DNA of 64,000 bases from Terrimonas pollutisoli (GCF_029360765.1 NZ_JARKNA010000001.1:1028041-1092040), one strand, 5' to 3'. Counted from the stretch's first letter, positions 25,802-35,537 are shown. Notes: generated by a model from the letters alone, not told the origin. Numbers and translations: made by a program.

Positions 25802-27379
25802 ATGAAATCAATCAATAAACTATTCATCCCTTTGCTATTGCTGGTGGCAGTAGCCGGATGTAAAAAGAGTTTTCTCGACCGCCCTTCGCAATCTCAAATT
25901 GCTTCCAATAATTTTTATCAATCTACTAAAGAAATAAGATTGGCTACTGCCAGCCTTTACGGAGGGCCTTCCGTTTGGCAGTGGCATCATAATGGCGTTT
26001 TGCAATTTGGCGATGTTTTAAGTGGAAATGGAACTACTGGTCAATACCAGGGTACTGATAATAATGAACTTTTCGCAGTAAACCTTTCGGCTTCTAACAG
26101 TTTTGTGAGAGATGCATGGGCAGGATTATACATCCTTATTGGCCAATGCAACAGTACTATTCTCGGCATACAACAATATGCCCCCGCTACGGTTCCTGCA
26201 ACAGATAAAAACGCGGCGATAGCTGAAGCAAGGTTTATGCGGGGCTATGCTTATTTTAATTTGGTTTTGCATTGGGGTGCCGTACCTATTTTGGAAGACA
26301 ACAGCAAGCTGATTGATAACCCCCTGCTGAACCGCATCATAGTACCGGATGTGTACAAATTTGTAACAAACGATCTTACTTATGCAGTACAAAATTTACC
26401 GGCTACTGATGTTGCCGGCAGAGCAACCACCTGGTCGGCACAAGGTATGTTGAGCAAAGTATATTTAACTATGGCGGGTTTAGGGGGAAATGATACACGC
26501 AACCAGGCTTACCTGGACAGTGCCAAAAAATATGCGGGAAATGTGTGCAAAAATAGTGGCAGGACATTATTCCCAAATTATTATGACCTTTTTAAAGCAC
26601 AAAATAACAATGTTCCGGAAGTCTTATTTGCTTTTCAATGGCAGGCAGGCGTCGGGTACGGTGGTGGTAATTCGTTCAATAATTATGCTCCAACCGTTGC
26701 TATTATGCCCAAAAAAGTTGGAGGATGGGCTTCTATGAAACCTACTTACGACTTGTATTTATTGTATTCCGATAAAGATACTGTAAGACGAAAAGCCACC
26801 TTTATGGTTAACGGCGATTACTTTCCTGAATTGGATGCAGCAAATGGTGGTTACAAGGCTACCGGATCAAGTATGAAAAAACACATTATTGGCAACGAAG
26901 TAGATAACAGTTCGCCGCTTATGGATTTATGGTCATCACCTGAACATGATGCTGCGTTAAGGTTAGCCGATGTGTATATGATATATGCCGAAGCAATTAT
27001 GGGAAGCAATACATCCACTTCAGATCCCGATGCCTTGTTGTATTACAACCAGGTGCGTACCAGGGCAGGGCTTGACCCTCTTTCAACCATAACGCTTGAT
27101 GAGCTTATTAGCGAAAGAAGAATTGAATTGGCTTTTGAAGGACAATATTGGGGGGATATGGTAAGGCTTTTTTATTGGAAGCCGGCAAAAGCGTTGTCTA
27201 TTATAAATGCGCAAAACCGTGCTTTTTTCGATTATGCTAACGGAGTTGCTACACCAGATGCCAATGGTCCTGTTGTGCCTGTGCTTCCGGCAACAGCGAG
27301 CTCATTTACATTACAAATACCAGCGGCGGAGTTAACAGCAAATCCCAAATTGGCTGATGCACCAGTAACGTATTATTAA
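25802..27379 (+). CDS. susD: SusD/RagB-family glycan-binding lipoprotein (xyloglucan-type locus)
   Basis: A 525-residue outer-membrane lipoprotein. The lipobox is LLLVAVAGC with Cys20, followed by KKSFLDRPS, the usual SusD start. TPR-rich helices follow (AIAEARFMRGYAYFNLVLHW), and the C-terminus has the family signature ELISERRIELAFEGQYWGDMVRL. SusD forms the lid of the SusC pore and binds the glycan at the cell surface. It sits directly after susC, with copy A of the intergenic element just before its ATG. A putative binding-site region rich in Trp (GGPSVWQWHHNG) is at residues 50-65. Confidence 0.93.
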   Translation: MKSINKLFIPLLLLVAVAGCKKSFLDRPSQSQIASNNFYQSTKEIRLATASLYGGPSVWQWHHNGVLQFGDVLSGNGTTGQYQGTDNNELFAVNLSASNSFVRDAWAGLYILIGQCNSTILGIQQYAPATVPATDKNAAIAEARFMRGYAYFNLVLHWGAVPILEDNSKLIDNPLLNRIIVPDVYKFVTNDLTYAVQNLPATDVAGRATTWSAQGMLSKVYLTMAGLGGNDTRNQAYLDSAKKYAGNVCKNSGRTLFPNYYDLFKAQNNNVPEVLFAFQWQAGVGYGGGNSFNNYAPTVAIMPKKVGGWASMKPTYDLYLLYSDKDTVRRKATFMVNGDYFPELDAANGGYKATGSSMKKHIIGNEVDNSSPLMDLWSSPEHDAALRLADVYMIYAEAIMGSNTSTSDPDALLYYNQVRTRAGLDPLSTITLDELISERRIELAFEGQYWGDMVRLFYWKPAKALSIINAQNRAFFDYANGVATPDANGPVVPVLPATASSFTLQIPAAELTANPKLADAPVTYY

Positions 27380-27414
27380 TTAATTGTTCTTAATAAAATA
27401 AGAATTTAAAATAA

Positions 27415-28929
27415 ATGAGTATGAAAAAAATACATAAAATAAATGCTGGCTTTCTATTTTTCAGTATAACGATGGCGTTGATACTGGTAATGTCTGCCTG
27501 TAAAAAGAACATAGAGCAAAATCCTGTAATTACCGGAGTTGTTGAATATGTCGCCTCTCCAAATGACACAGCGCTTCATAGCCTTGTAGCAGATGGTCAG
27601 TGGGTGGTTATTACAGGTCAGCATTTGAAAAATGCGATTGAAATAAAATTTAATGGTGTAGCTACTTCTTTTAACGGCACTTTGTTTTCTCATAACAGTG
27701 CAGTAGTGCAAATACCGCCCATGCAGTTTTCAACAATTGATACCAGCAAGCTCTATACGATAGAATATACTACAACGGCGGGTACAACTACGTTTTCATT
27801 TAAACTCGGGCCAGGCGTACCGGTTATTTCGGCAATATCCAACGTGTTCGCCAACCCGGGTGATTCTGTTTTTTTATATGGAACCAATTTAGTGTTGGTT
27901 GAAAGCCTTAATTATGCGGGAAACGCCATTGCAAAAACAGTATCAAACCTTGATGGTACCGCACTTGGTTTTCTTATGCCGGCGCAAACACCTACCGACC
28001 AGGTATTGTTAATTACAAAAGGTGGCAGGGATACATTTAAAATAGTGGCTACACCTACAATTACTGGTATCTCCAACGAAAATGCCAATACTGACGATTC
28101 TGTTTATGTGTATGGTACTTATTTGAAAACTATTCAAACATTCACTTTTTCAGGTGTTACTATCACTTCTTTTGTAACTTCTCCAGATGGAAGTTTTGTT
28201 GGCTTTAAATTACCTTCTTTATCTCAATCAGGGCCAGCATCTATTACAACAGACTATGGTACTGTTACTACTGTTTATGATGTTTATAATATGTATAATG
28301 TTAAGTGGGCTGGTGGTGCCACTACAGGCATATTAGGAAATTTTGAATGGGGAGATGCCTTTGGATGGCAATGGTGGGGTGGATCCAGGCTTTCTGTAGT
28401 GAGCAACGGGGGATGGATATCAGATTGCCCTGAAATGACCGGTAACACAGGCATGTTCATTTCTATAAAAGATGGCCCTCTGGCTGCTGGTGCAAGTAAT
28501 AGCCATATACCCCTTGGGGATGCATTGTGGATGCCTGCTGCTAATTTAAATGACACGGTTGGTAATTGGGCTTTGAAATTTGAAATGAATATTCCCAATT
28601 CCTGGAGCGGTGGATCACTACGTATTAAAACTGGTTTCACGGATTCTTATATAGCACTGTACGAGCCCTGGAAAACTTCTTCAACAGCTACATCGGCATT
28701 TACTACCAAAGGTTGGAGAACTGTTACTATCCCGCTATCCAGGTTCCTGAAAGCCGATCTTACACTTGGTGAAGGAAGGGGAGCTCCCGTTACTTCGCTC
28801 TCAAATTTATTAGGCGCCGCCCCCGGTAAAACTGGTCTCAATGTAACAATTAAAAATTACGCCGCATCAGCTACTTCTGCTGGCTTTTATGGTGGCTTTG
28901 ATAATTTCAGAGTTGTAAAAATAAAATAA
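27415..28929 (+). CDS. Surface glycan-binding lipoprotein with IPT/TIG-like domains (SGBP-B type)
   Basis: A 504-residue lipoprotein; lipobox ILVMSAC near residue 29. ATG at 27415, with an alternative two codons on. Three immunoglobulin-like IPT/TIG repeats follow, each with a G-D-x-V-x-(V/L)-x-G-T/x pattern (DGQWVVITGQHLKNAIEIKF, PGDSVFLYGTNLVL, TDDSVYVYGTYLKTIQTFTF). A C-terminal about 210-residue module (DAFGWQWWGGSRLSVVSNGG) is rich in Trp and probably binds glycan. The architecture and place directly after SusD match the surface glycan-binding protein B of the Bacteroides ovatus xyloglucan locus. It has no enzymatic motif. A terminator-like hairpin follows 34 bp on. Confidence 0.8.
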   Translation: MSMKKIHKINAGFLFFSITMALILVMSACKKNIEQNPVITGVVEYVASPNDTALHSLVADGQWVVITGQHLKNAIEIKFNGVATSFNGTLFSHNSAVVQIPPMQFSTIDTSKLYTIEYTTTAGTTTFSFKLGPGVPVISAISNVFANPGDSVFLYGTNLVLVESLNYAGNAIAKTVSNLDGTALGFLMPAQTPTDQVLLITKGGRDTFKIVATPTITGISNENANTDDSVYVYGTYLKTIQTFTFSGVTITSFVTSPDGSFVGFKLPSLSQSGPASITTDYGTVTTVYDVYNMYNVKWAGGATTGILGNFEWGDAFGWQWWGGSRLSVVSNGGWISDCPEMTGNTGMFISIKDGPLAAGASNSHIPLGDALWMPAANLNDTVGNWALKFEMNIPNSWSGGSLRIKTGFTDSYIALYEPWKTSSTATSAFTTKGWRTVTIPLSRFLKADLTLGEGRGAPVTSLSNLLGAAPGKTGLNVTIKNYAASATSAGFYGGFDNFRVVKIK

Positions 28930-28962
28930 GTTACAATATAGCGCAAGGCGTTAGTAATCGTT

Positions 28963-28992
28963 AGAACGGCCTGTTTCCACAGGCTGTTCTTT
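28963..28992 (+). terminator. Hairpin after the surface-binding protein gene
   Basis: AGAAC-GGCCTG pairs with CAGGC-TGTTCT around a short TTTCCA-type loop, followed by T-rich sequence. It may end or attenuate the GH31-susCD-SGBP transcript before the GH5 gene. Confidence 0.5.
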
Positions 28993-29096
28993 AAAAAAGA
29001 CTAAGCAAAAAAACAACATAGACCCGATTACCAATGAGCATTGAATTTCTGCTTAACAAAAGCTATTATTAAACAATAAAAAATAGAATTTTCAAA

Positions 29097-30566
29097 ATGA
29101 ATCATATCAAACGTACCCCTATTATTTTAGGATTTCTTATGGCGATATTATCGCTTATATCCTGTAAAAAAAAGAATGAAGTTGCCGCTGAACTATCAGT
29201 TTCTCCAAGTGCAATTACTTTTCCAGCCGAAGGGGGGGCATCCGAAATAACAATATCATCTAACGCAGCGTGGAGTGTCAATAACCCCCTTTCTTCGTGG
29301 TTGCAAATAGATAAAAAAACGGGCAGCAGCGGCAGCGCCACCATTCAGATAAAAACCTTAAGCGAAAACGGTACAGGAGCGAGCCGCTCAGGCTATTTAG
29401 ATATTAGCTCATCAAACGGCCAGAACAGGCGGGTAAAGGTTACTCAACCGCCTACTATCTACCCGTCTTATAACACAAGCCCCAAAGCACCCGATGCAAC
29501 CGGCATGAGTAGCACAGCTGTGCAACTGGCGGCAAAAATGCATTTGGGAATAAATTTTGGCAATACCATGGAATCCCCAGCCGAAGGCGACTGGCAGAAT
29601 AGTAAAATGACCGAATCGTATGTGAAATTTGTAAAACAAACAGGTTTCAATGCTGTACGGATTCCCTGTAACTGGGTTTGGACTCATTTAAGCGATCCGG
29701 CAAAAGCGAAAATTGACCCTGTGTGGCTTAACCGGGTGAAAGAAGTAGTTGGATGGTGTGTGGCTAATGATATGTATGTGATGCTGAATGCTCATGCGGA
29801 TTTGGGCTGGCTGGATCACAATATCAATTTGGCAAAGAAAGATTCCGTTAATGCAATGCAAAAGGCGCTTTGGGAACAGATTGCTACCACCATGCGTGAT
29901 TTTGATGAGCATCTTATATTTGCCGGCGCAAATGAACCTCCGGCTGATAATGCCGAGCAGATGGCCATACTCGATAGCTACCACCAGACATTTGTTAATG
30001 CAGTTCGCTCTACCGGAGGCAGGAACAGTAACCGGGTGCTTGTTGTACAAGGGCCTAGAACTAACGGTGCTTTAACTTATGACCTGATGAATACGCTGCC
30101 AACAGACAATGTTCCTAACAAATTGATGGTTGAGATACATAATTATACGCCCGCTACATTTACGATAGTAACGGATGGAGATGTAAGTTGGGGCAACATG
30201 ATTTACTATTGGGGGAAAGGGAATCATTCTACTATTGAGCCAGACCGCAACGCCACCTATGGAGAAGAGGATGAGATCCTTGAAGAATTCCAAAAAATGA
30301 AACAGAAGTTTGTTGATAAAGGTATTCCTGTGATGCTGGGTGAATATGCAACCTGGAGGCGGACTGCCGGCCTCGGCAAGCCTGTTCCTATGGATACGTT
30401 GATGCACAACAAGTCTGTGGATTACTGGTCATATTATGTGACCAAACAGGCTAAAGTGCATGGTCTGGTGCCATTCTGGTGGGAGATAGGTTTTATGTTA
30501 GACAGAGCTAATAATGTGGTAAAGGACCAGCGTATGTTAGATGCCATTATTGCGGGTGGTAAATAA
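29097..30566 (+). CDS. GH5 endo-glucanase/endo-xyloglucanase with N-terminal BACON domain
   Basis: A 489-residue surface lipoprotein (lipobox LISC, Cys23). Residues about 35-118 form a BACON domain (SPSAITFPAEGGASEITISS, SWLQIDKKTGSSGSATIQI). The GH5 barrel begins at KMHLGINFGNTMESP, with acid/base Glu280 in AGANEPPADN and nucleophile Glu416 in VMLGEYATW. The BACON-GH5_4 arrangement is that of the B. ovatus vanguard endo-xyloglucanase that cuts the backbone at the cell surface. Together with GH31 and GH43 neighbours this is the strongest evidence for xyloglucan as the target. The internal motif LMVEIHNYTPATFTI is the reference for the fossil fragment at 32247-32345. Confidence 0.88.
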   Translation: MNHIKRTPIILGFLMAILSLISCKKKNEVAAELSVSPSAITFPAEGGASEITISSNAAWSVNNPLSSWLQIDKKTGSSGSATIQIKTLSENGTGASRSGYLDISSSNGQNRRVKVTQPPTIYPSYNTSPKAPDATGMSSTAVQLAAKMHLGINFGNTMESPAEGDWQNSKMTESYVKFVKQTGFNAVRIPCNWVWTHLSDPAKAKIDPVWLNRVKEVVGWCVANDMYVMLNAHADLGWLDHNINLAKKDSVNAMQKALWEQIATTMRDFDEHLIFAGANEPPADNAEQMAILDSYHQTFVNAVRSTGGRNSNRVLVVQGPRTNGALTYDLMNTLPTDNVPNKLMVEIHNYTPATFTIVTDGDVSWGNMIYYWGKGNHSTIEPDRNATYGEEDEILEEFQKMKQKFVDKGIPVMLGEYATWRRTAGLGKPVPMDTLMHNKSVDYWSYYVTKQAKVHGLVPFWWEIGFMLDRANNVVKDQRMLDAIIAGGK

Positions 30567-30578
30567 AAGATCCAGATG

Positions 30579-30627
30579 TGAAACAGGTTCTATAAAGCAT
30601 CCACCAATTCTTTTAGAACCTGTTTCA
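30579..30627. repeat. Perfect 14-bp inverted repeat after GH5
   Basis: TGAAACAGGTTCTA (30579-30592) and TAGAACCTGTTTCA (30614-30627) are perfectly complementary, with a 21-base loop, in the 102-bp gap between GH5 and the first GH43. No U-run follows, so an RNA stability or processing hairpin is as likely as a terminator. Confidence 0.5.
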
Positions 30628-30668
30628 TATAAAAATAACAGCTATCTCAAACATTCATTTTTTATATA

Positions 30669-32243
30669 ATGATCAAATTTTTTTTATCCCGCGTTGCGCT
30701 TTTGAGTTGCATGTTTTTTTCAAATAATGTTCATGCGCAACATGCGTCCAATCCGATCATTTTTGCTGATGTGCCTGATATATCGATGATGCGTGTGGGC
30801 GATACTTACTACATGAGCAGTACTACCATGCATATGAGCCCCGGTGTGCCTATTATGAAATCTAAGGATCTCGTAAACTGGCAAGTGGTGAGCTATGCTT
30901 ATGATACCCTTGCCAACATGGACGAACTAAATCTGACCAATGGCAAGAACACTTATGGACTTGGTTCATGGGCCAGCAGCATCCGATATCATAACAACAC
31001 ATTTTATGTAACTACGTTTGCAGCAACCACTGGTAAAACGCATATCTACACCACAAAAAATATTGAGAAAGGCCCATGGAAGTCCGTTTCATTTCCACCA
31101 TGTTATGGCGATCATTCCTTGTTTTTTGATGACGATGGAAAAGTGTACATGATCTATGGTTGCGGTAAACTTAACCTGATAGAATTAAATGAAAATGTAA
31201 CCGGTGTAAAGGAAGGGGGCATCAACCAGGTAGCTATTGAAAATGCCACCGCCCCGAGTATGCCGGAAGGGAAGACAGGAGGTCTGTGCGCAGAAGGTTC
31301 GCAGTTGTTTAAGGTAAAGGGCAAGTATTACCTGTTTAACATCAGCTGGCCTCCTGGCGGCATGCGTACCGTTCTTATTCACAGGGCAGATAAAATTACA
31401 GGACCATGGGAAGGCCGTTTGGCATTGCAGGATTCCGGCATTGCGCAGGGTGGTTTAGTTGATATGCCCGATGGAAGATGGTTCGCTTATTTGTTCCGCG
31501 ATTATGGCTCGGTGGGTCGTATCCCTTACCTCGTTCCTGTTACATGGAAAGATGGCTGGCCCGTGTTGGGAATAGATGGAAAAGCTCCGCAAACCCTCGA
31601 TCTGCCTGCGGGCAAAGGTCTTACTCCGGGCATTGTGAATTCAGATGAATTTAAGCGCAAAAAAGGAGAGCCCGCACTGCCACTGGTTTGGCAGTGGAAT
31701 CATAACCCCGATAACAGTTTATGGTCAGTAACAGAACGCAAAGGGTATTTAACGCTTAAAACAGGAAGGGTTGATACCAGTTTCCTGTCTGCAAGAAATA
31801 CGCTGACCCAGCGCACTATTGGCCCGGTTTGCAGCGGCTCTGTTTCGTTGGATGTATCGAAAATGAAAGACGGCGATTTCGCAGGCCTCGGGCTTTTAAA
31901 TAAAAACTTCGGACTGATTGCTGTAAGAGTTGACGGCGATAGTAAGTCAATCGTAATGATCAATGCCAGCACCGGCAAGCCGGAGGAAGTTCAATCGATA
32001 CCGCTTGCACAAAACACGATTTTCTTTAAAGCAGAATGCGATTTTACCAACAAAAAAGATGTAGCTGATTTCTTTTACAGCCCCGATGGAAAAACCTGGA
32101 AGGCATTAGGCACACAGCTTAAGATGGCTTACACGTTTCCACATTTTATGGGCTATCGTTTTGCGTTGTTTAACTACGCCACTAAAATTACCGGCGGTGC
32201 CGCCGCTTTTGATTTCTTTCATATTACGGATACGATTCAATGA
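30669..32243 (+). CDS. GH43 glycosidase (arabinofuranosidase/xylosidase type, C-terminal beta-sandwich)
   Basis: A 524-residue secreted enzyme (signal peptide ending VHAQ). The five-bladed GH43 propeller has the general base Asp37 (ADVPDISMMRVG), the pKa-setting Asp148 (GDHSLFFDDDG) and the general acid Glu209 (LCAEGSQLFK). After residue about 330 a beta-sandwich follows (LVWQWNHNPDNSLWSVTERK, LTQRTIGPVCSG) that is usual for the GH43 subfamily 12 type. Its counterpart in the B. ovatus xyloglucan locus is an arabinofuranosidase that trims side chains. It is similar in layout to the frameshifted GH43 at 47034. Confidence 0.87.
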   Translation: MIKFFLSRVALLSCMFFSNNVHAQHASNPIIFADVPDISMMRVGDTYYMSSTTMHMSPGVPIMKSKDLVNWQVVSYAYDTLANMDELNLTNGKNTYGLGSWASSIRYHNNTFYVTTFAATTGKTHIYTTKNIEKGPWKSVSFPPCYGDHSLFFDDDGKVYMIYGCGKLNLIELNENVTGVKEGGINQVAIENATAPSMPEGKTGGLCAEGSQLFKVKGKYYLFNISWPPGGMRTVLIHRADKITGPWEGRLALQDSGIAQGGLVDMPDGRWFAYLFRDYGSVGRIPYLVPVTWKDGWPVLGIDGKAPQTLDLPAGKGLTPGIVNSDEFKRKKGEPALPLVWQWNHNPDNSLWSVTERKGYLTLKTGRVDTSFLSARNTLTQRTIGPVCSGSVSLDVSKMKDGDFAGLGLLNKNFGLIAVRVDGDSKSIVMINASTGKPEEVQSIPLAQNTIFFKAECDFTNKKDVADFFYSPDGKTWKALGTQLKMAYTFPHFMGYRFALFNYATKITGGAAAFDFFHITDTIQ

Positions 32244-32246
32244 TAA

Positions 32247-32345
32247 GATCCAACACCTGACAGGTTGATGTTTGAAGAGCATAACTACACGCCTTATCAG
32301 TTTACGTTATTATTGGATGGAGATGTAACACAGATGAAAATTTAG
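32247..32345 (+). pseudogene. GH5 fossil fragment between two GH43 genes
   Basis: Immediately after the GH43 stop an open frame of 32 codons reads DPTPDRLMFEEHNYTPYQFT and then LLLDGDV, ending in TAG. It aligns with NVPNKLMVEIHNYTPATFTI and VTDGDVSW of the intact GH5 at 29097. The rest of the gene is gone. It marks a second GH5 gene once present here and lost by deletion. Confidence 0.65.
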
Positions 32346-32389
32346 TAAGGAAATTTCGTACGTATCACGTACACACATTTAGAACAACA

Positions 32390-33742
32390 ATGAATATCAG
32401 AAAGATAATATTACAGGTAACAGCCCTTTTTGCTGCAGCGGGTGCACAGGCTCAAAACCCGGTTATACAAACCATTTATACAGCCGATCCGGCGCCGATG
32501 GTATACAAAGACACCGTTTACCTGTACACCGGGCATGATGAAGATAAATCGACTGTGTTTGTGATGAAAGACTGGCGCTGTTTCTCGTCTACCGATATGG
32601 TGAACTGGACAGACCGGGGCTCGCCGCTATCGGTTAAAACGTTTAGCTGGGCTAAGCAAGATGCCTGGGCCGGGCAATGCATCGCCAGGAATGGGAAGTT
32701 TTACTGGTATGTGCCTATGACGCATGAAACGTTGGGAATGTCAATCGGGGTGGCTGTTTCAGATAGCCCTGCCGGTCCGTTTAAAGATGCACTTGGAAAA
32801 CCACTGGCTCACAGCGGTAAGGGAGATATTGATCCCACGGTATTTATTGATGACGACGGTCAGGCGTATCTCTATTGGGGAAACCCTTATCTCATGTACG
32901 TAAAGTTGAACGAGGATATGATCTCTTATTCTGGCGAGATAGTTACGGTGCCGTTGAATAAAGAAGGGTTTAATGTACGATATAAAGATGTTGATAAAAG
33001 ACCTTCAGCATACGAAGAAGGGCCTTGGTTTTACAAACGCAAAAACCTGTACTATATGCATTATGCTGCAGGAGGTGTTCCGGAACATTTGGCTTACTCA
33101 ACCAGCACAAGTGCCACCGGGCCATGGATTTACCGCGATACCATTATGCGGATAATTGACAAGGTAGGCGCTTTTACCAATCATCCGGGTGTGATCGATT
33201 ATAAAGGCAAATCGTATTTGTTCTACCATAACGGTGCATTGCCAGGTGGCGGAGGTTTTACCCGTTCCGTTTGTGTGGACGAGTTCCAGTATAATAAAGA
33301 TGGGAGCATTCCGCGGATAACGCCAACAGCCAAAGGTGTAAAACCTGCTGAATATTTAAATCCATTCATCCGCCAGGAAGCAGAAACTATAGCCTGGGAG
33401 CAGGGAATTGAAACCGAACACAGCACCAGCGTTGGAGTTTATGTAACCGAAATCAGCAATGGCGATTTTATCAAAGTACGAAGTGTTGATTTTAAGAAAG
33501 GAGCAGGATCATTTCAGGCTAATGTTGCATCTGCCTCAGGTGGTTTTATCGAAATACATGTAGATAGTAGCAACGGAGAATTATTGGGATCCTGTGAGGT
33601 GAAAAACACAGGAAGCTTGCAAAGTTGGACCAACGTTTCAGCTAAAGTAAATAAGACAAAGGGTGTTCACGATCTGTACTTTGTTTTTAAAGGTAATCAA
33701 GGCGATCTGTTCAATTTCAACTGGTGGAAGTTCGATAAATAA
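32390..33742 (+). CDS. GH43 glycosidase with C-terminal CBM6
   Basis: A 450-residue secreted enzyme (signal peptide ending GAQAQ). The GH43 catalytic triad is visible: Asp33 (YTADPAPMVYK), Asp148 (DIDPTVFIDDDG) and Glu210 (AYEEGPWFYKRK). From about residue 320 a CBM6-like module follows (QEAETIAWEQGIETE, VYVTEISNGDFIKVRSVDF, HDLYFVFKGNQGDLFNFNWW), which usually binds xylan or beta-glucan ends. The likely activity is beta-xylosidase or alpha-L-arabinofuranosidase on xyloglucan or arabinoxylan side chains. It is one of three GH43 genes in a row here, each with a short gap. Confidence 0.87.
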   Translation: MNIRKIILQVTALFAAAGAQAQNPVIQTIYTADPAPMVYKDTVYLYTGHDEDKSTVFVMKDWRCFSSTDMVNWTDRGSPLSVKTFSWAKQDAWAGQCIARNGKFYWYVPMTHETLGMSIGVAVSDSPAGPFKDALGKPLAHSGKGDIDPTVFIDDDGQAYLYWGNPYLMYVKLNEDMISYSGEIVTVPLNKEGFNVRYKDVDKRPSAYEEGPWFYKRKNLYYMHYAAGGVPEHLAYSTSTSATGPWIYRDTIMRIIDKVGAFTNHPGVIDYKGKSYLFYHNGALPGGGGFTRSVCVDEFQYNKDGSIPRITPTAKGVKPAEYLNPFIRQEAETIAWEQGIETEHSTSVGVYVTEISNGDFIKVRSVDFKKGAGSFQANVASASGGFIEIHVDSSNGELLGSCEVKNTGSLQSWTNVSAKVNKTKGVHDLYFVFKGNQGDLFNFNWWKFDK

Positions 33743-33875
33743 GATTTTCCAAAATGATTCATCCTATCAAGTCCCGGGGAAGGTTTAATCTCTTTGTCAC
33801 TGTAGCTTAAAGGATAATTAATCAATTGAAATTAACCCCTAACGAGTATTCGTTTTTTAGATAAAATAAAAAATC

Positions 33876-35408
33876 ATGTTTAGAAAAAAATTGTTGTTAA
33901 GTACGCTACTTGCTATCTCGTTTTTGGGATATAAAAAAGATGTAGAAGCGCAGACTAATGCGCATAAACTGAAAGTGGTTAATGAAAAACTGGAAGAAAA
34001 ATTCGCAAATGTTTCGCCGAAGCTTACCTCCAATAATGGAAATCCACTGTTAGATTTTATGTTTACAGCCGACCCAACAGCTGTAGAATACAATGGAAGA
34101 ATTTATGTGTATGCCACGAATGATCATCAACAGTATGAGAATGTAGGAAAGGATGGAAAAAATGGATACCAGCATATCCGTACACTGGTCATGATGTCTT
34201 CCGATGACATGGCCAACTGGACTTATCATGGCCTCATAAATACAGCAAAGCTGGCACCATGGAGTACGAATTCCTGGGCGCCTTCCATTACATCCAGGCT
34301 GGAAGCAGATGGTAAGACGCACTTCTATTTGTATTACTCCAATGGTGGTGGTGGCTCAGCCGTGCTTACTTCCACCTCTCCCGTTGGCCCGTGGAGTGAC
34401 CCATTAGGAAAGAACATAGTCGACCGTTCTGTCCCCGGTGTGGATGTCGATGCTCCATTCGATCCCGGAGTTCTTATTGACGACCAAGGTACAGGCTGGC
34501 TGACTTTTGGAGGGGGAACACCTAAAACAGAATATATGCCGGGTAATTCCCGAATCGTAAAGTTAGGAGCAGATATGATTAGTCTGGCAAGCGAAGTTGC
34601 TAAGATACCCGCTCCTTATTTTTTTGAGGCAAGCGACCTTAATTTTATCAATGGAACCTGGGTTTATACCTATAATACGAGTTGGAAGCCACGCACGGAA
34701 TGGCCTTACAGCAATATTGATAAACCAACCCAATGCAATATTTCTTATATGACGAGTAAAACCCCCTTAAATCCGGATAGTTGGAAGTATCGCAATAATT
34801 ACTTTAAGAATACTGGCGACTATAAGATTGGGCCATATACAAACAATCATACTCACCTGTTCAGGTTTAAAGAGAAATATTATATTACTTACCATGCCAT
34901 GTATTTACAGGATTATTTTGGCACTAAGGGTGGTTTTCGTAATGTAGGTATCGAAGAAATGCAGGTGGATGAAGAGAAGGTGAATATCCACATGGGCAAA
35001 GCAACTTTTAAAGGTCCGTCACAACTAAGCCCATTAAACCCATTCGTTCTTCAGCAAGCAGAAACTACTGCAGGCACTTCGGGGCAAGTCCAGTTTGAGG
35101 CTGATGGTAATCCGGGCAATATGGTTGCTAAAGGGAAAGCAGATAAACAATGTATCATGGTCCGGGGAGCCGATTTTAGCAAACAGATTCCTGCCAAATT
35201 CGAAGCCAGGGTGAAAGGAAAAGGTAAAATTGATGTTTATGTAAATAATCTTAAAGGTACTCCTCTTGTTTCCCTTATATGTGATGAGAAGGAATGGACT
35301 ACGCTCTCAAAGAAAATAAAACGGAAAATAGATAAAGGAGTAGGGGACATCTATTTTGTATTTACTGGAGAGGATTTTTTGTTTGATGAATGGAAATTCA
35401 TTTATTAA
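33876..35408 (+). CDS. GH43 glycosidase with C-terminal CBM6-like module
   Basis: A 510-residue GH43 enzyme. The N-terminus (MFRKKLLLSTLLAISFLGYKKDVEAQ) acts as a signal peptide. The propeller has Asp66 (MFTADPTAVEYNG), FDPGVLIDDQGTGWLTFGGG with the second Asp, and FFEASDLNFINGTW with the acid Glu. It ends in a CBM6-like sandwich (QQAETTAGTSGQVQFEADGN, GDIYFVFTGEDFLFDEWKF). The general pattern is that of arabinan- or arabinoxylan-active GH43 enzymes; the exact substrate cannot be told. It is the last gene of this cluster, with a terminator-like hairpin 130 bp downstream. Confidence 0.85.
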   Translation: MFRKKLLLSTLLAISFLGYKKDVEAQTNAHKLKVVNEKLEEKFANVSPKLTSNNGNPLLDFMFTADPTAVEYNGRIYVYATNDHQQYENVGKDGKNGYQHIRTLVMMSSDDMANWTYHGLINTAKLAPWSTNSWAPSITSRLEADGKTHFYLYYSNGGGGSAVLTSTSPVGPWSDPLGKNIVDRSVPGVDVDAPFDPGVLIDDQGTGWLTFGGGTPKTEYMPGNSRIVKLGADMISLASEVAKIPAPYFFEASDLNFINGTWVYTYNTSWKPRTEWPYSNIDKPTQCNISYMTSKTPLNPDSWKYRNNYFKNTGDYKIGPYTNNHTHLFRFKEKYYITYHAMYLQDYFGTKGGFRNVGIEEMQVDEEKVNIHMGKATFKGPSQLSPLNPFVLQQAETTAGTSGQVQFEADGNPGNMVAKGKADKQCIMVRGADFSKQIPAKFEARVKGKGKIDVYVNNLKGTPLVSLICDEKEWTTLSKKIKRKIDKGVGDIYFVFTGEDFLFDEWKFIY

Positions 35409-35537
35409 TTCCGTTGCTGGTTTATTGATGCTAATTATTAGATGTTCGATCAACGGGCTGTTACTGCCGATTCGGTGAAACCGTTAAGCGCTTTCTTTTG
35501 GGAGCCAGGTAAGGTGCTGAAGTACAAAAACAAATAA

